DNA of 6,810 nt, taken from the NCBI GenBank assembly GCA_020441225.1, contig JAGRMP010000229.1, positions 1-6,810 on the forward strand, written 5' to 3'. This DNA is from Maritimibacter sp. Its GTDB lineage: Bacteria; Pseudomonadota; Alphaproteobacteria; Rhodobacterales; Rhodobacteraceae. Shown one piece after another: positions 1-6,810 of this stretch. Position 1 is the stretch's first letter. The number at the start of each line of letters is the position of its first letter. A model generated the notes under the pieces. It did no database searches. It saw only the letters and a list, made by a program, of their open reading frames with translations, and had not been told where the DNA came from. The translations under genes were made by a program, and so were the position numbers.

Positions 1-509
1 GCGCCGATCACCAGCACCGCGTCCGGGGGCAACCCGCGGTCGCGGGTGAAGGCGGCGAGGCGCGCCCGGGTCTCGGGCCAGCTCTCGGCCAGAACCGGTG
101 CCGGCGCGGCCATGTCGATGAGCCCCGCATTCACCGCCTGCGCCCGGTCGGGCGCGAGCGGGCGGTAGACGGCGAGCTGGCGCTCGGCCCCGGAGATCCC
201 CGCGAGCCTGGCCGCCTCGCCCGCCGGCATCATCGGCGTATCGGGGGTGATCCGCAGCGCATTCGCCGAGAACAGGAGCGCGATCACGTCGCGCCCGGTG
301 GCGGCGCGGATCGAGGCATAGGCCTTGTAATCGATCCCCAGCGCCCGGGCGCGCCGCACCCTCAGCCGCACCACTTCGAGCGGCAGGGTCGGCAGGAGCT
401 CTTCGCGCGCCCGTCGCCAGGCATGGCGCCGCCAGCCCGCGCCGGGCTCCAGCGTCGGACCGCCGTTGTGGCCCGACCGCGCCCCCGACCGCGCCCCCGG
501 CCCGGGCAT
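1..509 (-). CDS. Uncharacterised protein with N-terminal HNGGP motif, downstream of ribE (3' end outside window)
   Basis: I do not recognise a function. Reading leftward from an ATG at 509-507, the frame stays open for 169 codons to the window edge, so the C-terminus is missing. A GTG at 521-519 is an in-frame alternative start; neither has a strong ribosome binding site. Visible features are an Arg/Gly-rich start with the repeat GARSGARSG, then HNGGP at residues 14-18, a Trp/Arg-rich stretch (about 26-35), and a well-formed segment at about 45-86 with LRVRRARALGIDYKAY and GRDVIALLFSANAL. No signal peptide or clear membrane segment is seen. The gene begins 25 nt after the ribE stop on the same strand, so co-transcription with ribE is likely. 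From memory, similar HNGGP proteins occur next to riboflavin genes in Rhodobacterales, which suggests a real conserved gene. Any role in flavin metabolism is inference from position only. Confidence 0.75.
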   Translation of the reverse strand, partial: MPGPGARSGARSGHNGGPTLEPGAGWRRHAWRRAREELLPTLPLEVVRLRVRRARALGIDYKAYASIRAATGRDVIALLFSANALRITPDTPMMPAGEAARLAGISGAERQLAVYRPLAPDRAQAVNAGLIDMAAPAPVLAESWPETRARLAAFTRDRGLPPDAVLVIG

Positions 510-534
510 CGCCCCGCTCACGACCCCGCCCCGC

Positions 535-1125
535 TCACGTCCCGGCTTCCGCGAGCCGCGCGACATACCGCGCGAGCGTGTCGATCTCGAGGTTCACCGC
601 ATCGCCGGGCGCCACCCCGCCCCAGGTCGTCACCTCCTTGGTATGGGCGATCAGGTTGACGCCGAAAATGTCGCCCTCGACCTCGTTGACCGTGAGCGAC
701 GTGCCGTTCAGCGCCACCGAGCCCTTGGGGGCGATGAATTTCGAAAGCGCCGCGGGTGCGCGGAACCGGACGCGGGTGGACTCGCCCTCCCCCTCCACCG
801 ACACCACCTCGGCCACCCCGTCCACATGGCCCGAGACGATATGGCCGCCGAGTTCGTCGCCGACCTTGAGCGCGCGTTCGAGATTGACCCGCTTGCCCGG
901 TTCCCACGTCCCGAGATTGGTCTTGGACTGGGTTTCCGCCGAGATGTCGACCGCGTACCAGTCGGGGCCGAGATCGACCACGGTGAGGCAGACGCCGTCC
1001 GCGGCGATCGAGGCCCCGATATCGATGCTCGCGGTCTCGTAGCCGGTCCGGATCCGCGCATGCATGTCGCCGGTGCGGGTGATCTCGGTGACGTCGCCGA
1101 TGTCGGTGATGATGCCTGTGAACAT
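535..1125 (-). CDS. ribE: Riboflavin synthase alpha chain
   Basis: This cytoplasmic enzyme converts two molecules of 6,7-dimethyl-8-ribityllumazine into riboflavin and 5-amino-6-ribitylamino-uracil, the last step of riboflavin synthesis. The 196-residue product has the usual length and two lumazine-binding barrel repeats (about 1-96 and 97-190). Family signatures are visible: the universal start MFTGI, DGVCLTV (43-49), NLERAL (81-86), GGHIVSGHVDG (93-103), LNGTSLTV (139-146) and NLIAHT (157-162). Because the family begins at MFTG, I chose the ATG at 1125-1123. An ATG seven codons upstream would place the strong AAAAGGAGA ribosome binding site inside the gene. The uncharacterised HNGGP gene follows on the same strand; the capsule genes diverge upstream. 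ribD, the usual partner upstream of ribE, is not here, so ribE appears to have its own promoter. No FMN riboswitch is seen in its leader. Confidence 0.96.
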   Translation of the reverse strand: MFTGIITDIGDVTEITRTGDMHARIRTGYETASIDIGASIAADGVCLTVVDLGPDWYAVDISAETQSKTNLGTWEPGKRVNLERALKVGDELGGHIVSGHVDGVAEVVSVEGEGESTRVRFRAPAALSKFIAPKGSVALNGTSLTVNEVEGDIFGVNLIAHTKEVTTWGGVAPGDAVNLEIDTLARYVARLAEAGT

Positions 1126-1130
1126 GGGAT

Positions 1131-1139
1131 CTCTCCTTT
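1131..1139 (-). promoter_or_regulatory. Ribosome binding site of ribE
   Basis: On the minus strand AAAAGGAGAGATCCC directly precedes the ATG at 1125-1123. The AGGAG core lies about 7 nt upstream. It selects the MFTGI start over the ATG at 1146-1144. Confidence 0.75.
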
Positions 1140-1145
1140 TCGACA

Positions 1146-1174
1146 TGGGTAGGCGACTGCGCGGGATTTGCCAA
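1146..1174 (-). promoter_or_regulatory. Candidate sigma-70 promoter for ribE
   Basis: On the minus strand TTGGCA (1174-1169) is followed after 17 nt by TACCCA (1151-1146). The -35 fits the consensus well, but the -10 matches only its TA. Transcription would begin around 1139, giving a leader of only about 15 nt that still includes the ribosome binding site. ribE must have a promoter in this divergent spacer, and this is the best candidate I see. Confidence 0.25.
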
Positions 1175-1200
1175 GCTGCACGGCGTCGGCGGACGGCGGG

Positions 1201-1243
1201 AAGCGGTTTCGAAACCGCTTGTCACGCGGCTTCGAAGCCGCGT
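1201..1243. repeat. Two adjacent 20-bp perfect palindromes centred on TTCGAA
   Basis: AAGCGGTTTCGAAACCGCTT (1201-1220) and ACGCGGCTTCGAAGCCGCGT (1224-1243) are both perfect 20-bp palindromes separated by GTC. They share the pattern GCGGYTTCGAARCCGC, and their centres are 23 bp apart. They lie in the divergent spacer between ribE and kpsS, about 75 bp upstream of ribE and 174 bp upstream of kpsS. Possible roles are a double operator, a pair of extragenic repeat elements, or an RNA hairpin insulating the divergent transcripts. No T-tract follows on either strand, so they are not ordinary intrinsic terminators. Confidence 0.8.
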
Positions 1244-1262
1244 CGCCCGGTCCGGCCGGGCG
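1244..1262. repeat. Third inverted repeat next to the twin palindromes
   Basis: CGCCCGG (1244-1250) and CCGGGCG (1256-1262) form a 7-bp all-GC stem with a 5-nt loop, immediately after the second palindrome. In DNA this rich in G+C such a stem may arise by chance. It is listed because it directly abuts the other two and makes a block of three hairpins. Confidence 0.35.
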
Positions 1263-1406
1263 GCCGCCGCTTCAACCGTGACGTGTGATCCTGCCACAGG
1301 CGGCCGGGAACTGCGGCCGCCCGCCCCGGAAGCGCGTGACACCGCCCGGGCGAGACCGCAGAATGGCGCCGCGGCGACAGGCCGCCACGCGCGCAACGCC
1401 AGAAAC

Positions 1407-1411
1407 GGAGG
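1407..1411 (+). promoter_or_regulatory. Ribosome binding site that sets the kpsS start
   Basis: GGAGG lies 5 nt upstream of the GTG at 1417-1419. It favours this start over an in-frame GTG at 1285, which lacks a clear ribosome binding site and would add 44 Arg/Pro-rich residues with no resemblance to the family. Confidence 0.7.
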
Positions 1412-1416
1412 GGCCC

Positions 1417-2712
1417 GTGATCGCCAGCAACGCCAGCGCCGACCGCGTCTTCCTGTTTCTCCAGGGGCCGCACGGGCCCTTCTTTCGCCAGCTCGCCGGG
1501 ATGCTGCGCGCCGCGGGCGCGACCTGCTGGCGGGTGGGGTTCACCCGCGGCGACGCGGTGTTCTGGGGCGACCGCACCTCCTTCATCCCCTTCACCGCGC
1601 CGCAGGAGGCCTGGCCCGACAGCTTCGCCCGGCTTCTCGCCGAGAAACACGTCACCGATATCGTGCTCTACGGCGACACCCGCTGGATCCATGCCGAAGC
1701 GGTTCGGATCGCCCGCGCCCGCGGATGCACGGTGCATGTCTTCGAGGAGGGCTATCTGCGGCCCTACTGGGTGAGCTATGAACGCGGCGGCTCGAACGGG
1801 CATTCGCGGCTGATGCGGATGTCGGTCGCCGAGATGCGGGCGGCGCTCGCCGACGCCAGCCGCGAAACCCCGGTCGCGCCCGCCCATTGGGGCGACATGC
1901 GCCAGCACATCTTCTACGGCGCGCTCTACCATTTCTTCGTGATGTTCGCGAACCGGCGGTATCGCGGCTTCAGGCCGCACCGCGACATCCCCGTCACCCG
2001 CGAATTCGCGCTCTACCTGCGCCGGCTCCTGATGATGCCGGTCCACGCCGTCGACCGCCGCCTCGCGACCCGCAGGGTTCTGCGCGGCGGCTATCCCTAT
2101 CACCTCGTGCTGCTGCAGCTCGCCCACGATTCGAGCTTCACCGCCCACAGCCCCTTCGCCACGATGTCGGAGTTTCTCGACATCGTCATCGCCGGCTTCG
2201 CCAACGGCGCGCCGCGGCATCATCGCCTGGTGTTCAAGGCCCATCCGCTGGAAGACGGACGGGAACCATTTGAGATGGAAATCAAGAGACTGTCGGCCAA
2301 ACATGATTTGACGGACCGGGTCCATCACCTGCGCGGCGGCAAGCTCGCGCGGCTGCTCGACCAGGCCCGCTCGGCGGTGACGGTCAACTCCACCGCGGCG
2401 CAACAGGTGCTCTGGCGGGGCTTGCCGCTGCGCGCTTTCGGGGCGGCGATCTATGCCAAGCCCGACTTCGTCTCGACCCAGCCGCTGGCAGAATTCTTCG
2501 CCCACCCGACCCGTCCCGACAGCGCCGCCTACCGCGATTTCCGCGCCTATCTGCTCGAAACCAGCCAGGTGGCGGGCGGCTTCTATTCCGGCCGCGGCCG
2601 GCGCCAGCTCCTGAGACAGGTCGTCGACATGATGCTCAGCCCGGACGATCCCTACGACGCGCTCGCCCGCGGCACCGCCGCGCCGCGCCAGAGGCTGCGT
2701 GCGGTCACCTGA
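1417..2712 (+). CDS. kpsS: KpsS-type capsule beta-Kdo transferase
   Basis: KpsS proteins add the first beta-Kdo residue to a lysophosphatidylglycerol-type lipid, starting the linker on which ABC-exported capsules are carried; they act at the cytoplasmic face of the inner membrane. This 431-residue product is slightly longer than the E. coli protein (about 390). The capsule-synthesis (Pfam Capsule_synth) fold is recognisable from FLFLQGPHGPFFRQL (from residue 12), LYGDTR (84-89), EEGYLRP (110-116), LQLAHDSS (233-240), FKAHPLEDG (273-281) and VTVNSTAAQQVLWRGLP (321-337). There is no signal peptide. The start is GTG at 1417, chosen by the GGAGG five nt upstream and because the family homology begins within a few residues. 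A patch of atypical, A+T-richer codons lies at about 2251-2310. The gene leads the capsule cluster and is followed by a 253-nt gap. Family assignment is firm; exact substrate is inferred. Confidence 0.9.
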   Translation: MIASNASADRVFLFLQGPHGPFFRQLAGMLRAAGATCWRVGFTRGDAVFWGDRTSFIPFTAPQEAWPDSFARLLAEKHVTDIVLYGDTRWIHAEAVRIARARGCTVHVFEEGYLRPYWVSYERGGSNGHSRLMRMSVAEMRAALADASRETPVAPAHWGDMRQHIFYGALYHFFVMFANRRYRGFRPHRDIPVTREFALYLRRLLMMPVHAVDRRLATRRVLRGGYPYHLVLLQLAHDSSFTAHSPFATMSEFLDIVIAGFANGAPRHHRLVFKAHPLEDGREPFEMEIKRLSAKHDLTDRVHHLRGGKLARLLDQARSAVTVNSTAAQQVLWRGLPLRAFGAAIYAKPDFVSTQPLAEFFAHPTRPDSAAYRDFRAYLLETSQVAGGFYSGRGRRQLLRQVVDMMLSPDDPYDALARGTAAPRQRLRAVT

Positions 2713-2907
2713 AACCGCCCCCACCTGCGCCCGGGATCCGCCCCGGCCCACCCCGTTTCCGCCCCGCCGCCGCCCGCGCAGGCGGCGCCCGTCGGACCGC
2801 GCCCGCGATCAGATCCGCGCCACGCGCGGCACGGACGCAACACAATCCGGCCGCTTTTGCGTCACAGCGCCGTCTTGGGCTGGATTTTTCGAACATGGGC
2901 CGGTAGG

Positions 2908-2935
2908 TTGGCAAAAAAAGATCCACAGGCAGAAT
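2908..2935 (+). promoter_or_regulatory. Candidate sigma-70 promoter for the OPX gene and kpsC
   Basis: TTGGCA (2908-2913) is followed after 16 nt by CAGAAT (2930-2935, four of six matches to TATAAT). The candidate sits in the locally A+T-rich part of the spacer. It would give a leader of roughly 25 nt containing the AAGGAG ribosome binding site. If active, the OPX gene and kpsC are transcribed at least partly independently of kpsS. Confidence 0.35.
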
Positions 2936-2951
2936 GCCACCAGAACTCCAT

Positions 2952-2957
2952 AAGGAG
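2952..2957 (+). promoter_or_regulatory. Ribosome binding site that sets the OPX gene start
   Basis: AAGGAG ends 8 nt before the GTG at 2966-2968. The in-frame ATG at 2975 is 17 nt away, too far for good initiation, so the GTG is preferred. Confidence 0.7.
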
Positions 2958-2965
2958 CCCGAGCA

Positions 2966-4116
2966 GTGAATTTCATGGGTATTCCATGGGCGCGTTATGC
3001 GACCCTTCTTTCGTGTGTTGTCGGCATTTCCGCCTGCAGCATGCTCCCCGCGCCGGGGCCGACCAAGTCCGACATCTACGCCGGATCGGTCCAGAAGCAG
3101 GGGGACGCCTTCGTCGTCGCCGTCAACGACAACGTCACGCGGGCGACCGCGGTGGTGCCCGCCGCCGGTTTCCCCGACGGCTTCGCCCAGGCCGGCGTGG
3201 TCGGGCCCGACACGATCCGTCCGGGCGACGTCCTCAGCGTCTCGATCTGGGAAAACGTCGAGGAGGGCATTCTCGCCAAAGCCGCGACCCCCGCCGTGCT
3301 GAACGAGGTGCAGGTCGACGGCGCCGGGTTCATCTTCGTGCCCTATGCCGGCCGGATCCAGGCCAGCGGCAACAGCCCCGAGGCGGTCCGCCGAATCATC
3401 ACCCAGAAACTCGAACAGCAGACCCCGGACCCGCAGGTTCTGGTCTCGCGGGTCGCCGGCGACGGTGCGACGGTGTCGATCACCGGCTCGGTCGGCGGCC
3501 AGGGCGTGTTCCCGATCGAACGCCCGACCCGCAAGCTCGGCGCAATGCTCGCCAGCGCCGGCGGCGTCAGCGTCCCGGTCGAATCCGCGGTGGTCAAGGT
3601 CATCCGCGGCGACCGCTCCGGTCAAATCTGGTATCAGGACCTGTTCGACCATCCCGAGCTCGATATCGCGCTGCGCAACGGCGACCGGATCCTCGTCGAG
3701 CAGGACAGCCGCGCCTTCACCGTTCTGGGCGCGACCGGCGCCCAGACCCGCGTCAAGTTCGAGGCCCAGACGCTCAGCGCCATCGAGGCGCTCGCCCAGG
3801 TCGGCGGCCTCGTCCCCACCCAGGCGGACCCGACCGGTATCTTCGTCTTCCGCAACGAGCCTGCCGAGATCGCGTCGCAGGTGCTCGGGCGCACCGATCT
3901 GATCGGCGCACAACGGCTGGTCTACGTGCTCGACCTCACCGAACCGAACGGCATGTTCATGGCCCGCGACTTCCTGATCCGCGACAACGACACGGTCTAC
4001 GTCACCGAAGCGCCCTATGTGCAATGGGCGAAGCTGATCACCGCGATCACCACCACCGCCGGGGCGGCCTCTGCGGTTGGCAACCTGGCCACACAGGCCG
4101 GTATCATCCAGAAGTG

Positions 4117-4117
<1 letters not shown>
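2966..4117 (+). CDS. Outer-membrane polysaccharide export lipoprotein (OPX; BexD/CtrA/Wza type)
   Basis: OPX proteins form the outer-membrane exit channel for capsular polysaccharide and dock onto an inner-membrane PCP/ABC-transporter complex. The 383-residue length matches BexD, CtrA and Wza (about 380-395) rather than the longer E. coli KpsD (about 560). A lipoprotein signal peptide is clear: MNFMGIPWARYATLL, then the lipobox ISAC with the lipidated Cys at residue 24, and Ser at +2, consistent with outer-membrane sorting. A polysaccharide-export (Poly_export) domain follows, with the signature RPGDVLSVSIWE at 85-96. Two SLBB-like repeats start near residues 170 (VSITGSVGG) and 250 (AFTVLGATG). 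A C-terminal helix-like tail begins near Trp354. The GTG start is set by AAGGAG 8 nt upstream. The stop overlaps the kpsC start as TGATG. The likely role is export of the capsule whose lipid anchor is made by the flanking kpsS and kpsC. Confidence 0.92.
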
Positions 4118-6177
<2,060 letters not shown>

Positions 6178-6182
6178 CACGC

Positions 6183-6240
6183 AGACCTGCACATCCCGAA
6201 CCGGTTTGCGTCGGGATCCGGGCACGCGTGACGCAGGTCT
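6183..6240. terminator. Nested inverted repeats between convergent genes, possible bidirectional terminator
   Basis: AGACCTGC (6183-6190) pairs with GCAGGTCT (6233-6240), and inside it ATCCCGA (6193-6199) pairs with TCGGGAT (6211-6217). A CACGCGTG palindrome (6223-6230) lies within the outer arm region. The block fills most of the 85-nt gap between the stops of kpsC and the MATE gene, where a bidirectional terminator is expected. There is no good T-tract on either side, so the call is tentative. Confidence 0.4.
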
Positions 6241-6262
6241 TGCCGGTCTCCAACCCCGCGCG

Positions 6263-6810
6263 TCACCGCTCCCGGCCGGCCACGGGCGGCGGTGCCGCGG
6301 TCCGTGCGGTCTGCGGCGACACCGTTGCCGAGCGCAGCCAGAACCGGGCGGTGAGCGCCACGGCGGCGGCGGTGAGCCCGGAGACGAGCCCGCCCCAGAC
6401 CCCGACCGCGCCGAAGCCGAGCCAGATCCCGAGCGCCCAGGCGGAGCTTGCGCCGATTGCCCAGTAGCTGGCGGCGGCGATCCACATCGGCACCCGGGTG
6501 TCCTGCATCCCGCGCAGCAGCGCGATGGCGTTGACCTGGGTCGCGTCGGCGAGCTGGAACAGCGCCGCCACCAGCAGGAGACCGCGACCGAGCGCAACGA
6601 TCTCCGCGCGCAGCGGCTCGTCGGGGGCGATGTAGAGCGAGACCAGGACCTCGGGCAGCAGCATGAACAGCACCGCCGCGACCGCAGCCCAGCCGACGCC
6701 GAGCAGGAACGCCGCCTTGGCGCCCGCGCGCAGGGCTTTGGCATCGCCCCGGCCGAAGGCGCGGCCCGCGCGCACCGTCGCCGCATTGGACAGGCCGAGC
6801 GGCACCATGA
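6263..6810 (-). CDS. MATE-family transporter, C-terminal part (5' end outside window)
   Basis: MATE (NorM-type) proteins are inner-membrane antiporters that expel cationic drugs or other small molecules using a Na+ or H+ gradient. About 181 C-terminal residues are present; full-length members have about 450, so the start lies beyond the right edge. The Met encoded at 6808-6806 is internal. Family features include GLSNAATVRAGRAFGRGDA near the visible start, then hydrophobic segments (AFLLGVGWAAVAAVLFMLL; LLLVAALFQLADA; WIAAASYWAIGASSAWALGIWL; VWGGLVSGLTAAAVALTARF). Between the second and third lies the characteristic VNAIALLRGMQDTRVPM stretch. The last 20 or so residues are a polar Ala/Pro-rich tail. 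The gene converges on kpsC with an 85-nt gap. Its substrate cannot be told, and I see no reason to link it to capsule export. Confidence 0.9.
   Translation of the reverse strand, partial: MVPLGLSNAATVRAGRAFGRGDAKALRAGAKAAFLLGVGWAAVAAVLFMLLPEVLVSLYIAPDEPLRAEIVALGRGLLLVAALFQLADATQVNAIALLRGMQDTRVPMWIAAASYWAIGASSAWALGIWLGFGAVGVWGGLVSGLTAAAVALTARFWLRSATVSPQTARTAAPPPVAGRER

Larger units (their letters stand above)
2713..2965. other. Spacer between kpsS and the export lipoprotein gene
   Basis: I see no credible gene in these 253 nt. The left part is extremely GC-rich and has a 7-bp GC hairpin (CGCCGCC at 2768-2774 with GGCGGCG at 2781-2787, 6-nt loop) without a T-tract. It could slow or end kpsS transcription, but is not a clear terminator. 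From about 2860 the composition shifts towards A+T, with an A7 run at 2913-2919 and a TTCGAA at 2888-2893, as expected for a promoter region. Confidence 0.6.

Noticed and set aside
466..1152. Long open frame on the plus strand opposite ribE
   Set aside because: It is antisense to a clearly recognised riboflavin synthase; its Arg/Asp/His-rich composition is typical of shadow frames in high-GC DNA.
1201..1262. Start of a CRISPR or REP array
   Set aside because: There are only two related palindromes with a 3-bp gap and no spacers of regular length, so it is not CRISPR. A repeat-family assignment needs a genome-wide count.
1126..1300. FMN riboswitch upstream of ribE
   Set aside because: I could not find the conserved multi-stem FMN element; the structure present is a set of simple palindromes lying about 75 nt or more upstream of ribE.
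1285..1416. Extended kpsS start at the GTG at 1285
   Set aside because: The added 44 residues are low-complexity and there is no ribosome binding site there; GTG 1417 has GGAGG at the right distance.
1222..2751. Very long minus-strand open frame (about 509 codons) opposite kpsS
   Set aside because: It is a reverse-strand shadow of a recognised gene; its product resembles no family I know. Similar antisense frames at 2705-4024, 4015-5244 and 5338-6786 were rejected for the same reason.
2880..2940. Sigma-54 promoter suggested by TTGGCA
   Set aside because: A GC dinucleotide at the -12 position with the required spacing after TGGCA is missing; the next bases are an A7 run.
2857..4116. Upstream extension of the kpsC frame by 420 codons
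   Set aside because: The extra part overlaps the OPX gene in another frame, is Arg/Pro-rich and lacks any domain. The ATG at 4117 fits the KpsC family length.

Overview
The window comes from a high-GC Gram-negative bacterium, most likely an alphaproteobacterium of the Rhodobacterales. By eye it is roughly two thirds or more G+C. The protein style supports this placement: an HNGGP-type hypothetical protein directly behind riboflavin synthase, and KpsS/KpsC-type capsule proteins rich in Ala, Arg and Gly. The assignment rests on recognition of sequences, not on a search.

Layout. Positions 1-1125 (minus strand) hold riboflavin synthase (ribE), followed after 25 nt by an uncharacterised protein that runs off the left edge. 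Positions 1126-1416 are a divergent spacer with two adjacent 20-bp perfect palindromes and a third hairpin. Positions 1417-6177 (plus strand) hold three capsule genes: a KpsS-type beta-Kdo transferase, a BexD/CtrA/Wza-type outer-membrane export lipoprotein (OPX), and a two-module KpsC-type beta-Kdo transferase. Positions 6178-6262 are a short convergent spacer with nested inverted repeats. Positions 6263-6810 (minus strand) hold the C-terminal part of a MATE-family transporter that runs off the right edge.

How the genes work together. In ABC-transporter-dependent (group 2 type) capsules, KpsC and KpsS build the short poly-beta-Kdo linker on a phosphatidylglycerol-type lipid. The capsule chain grows on this linker, and an OPX protein forms the outer-membrane exit with an inner-membrane ABC transporter and a PCP adaptor. 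This window therefore supplies the lipid-anchor enzymes and the outer-membrane exit. The ABC transporter, the adaptor, CMP-Kdo synthesis and the chain polymerases are not here.

The most interesting non-coding signal is an 11-bp perfect stem followed by TTTT, a textbook intrinsic terminator. It lies inside codons 10-21 of kpsC, 26 nt after the OPX stop codon. The two genes overlap as TGATG, so translation across the junction could control read-through into kpsC. I see no defence system, CRISPR array, insertion sequence, tRNA or rRNA.
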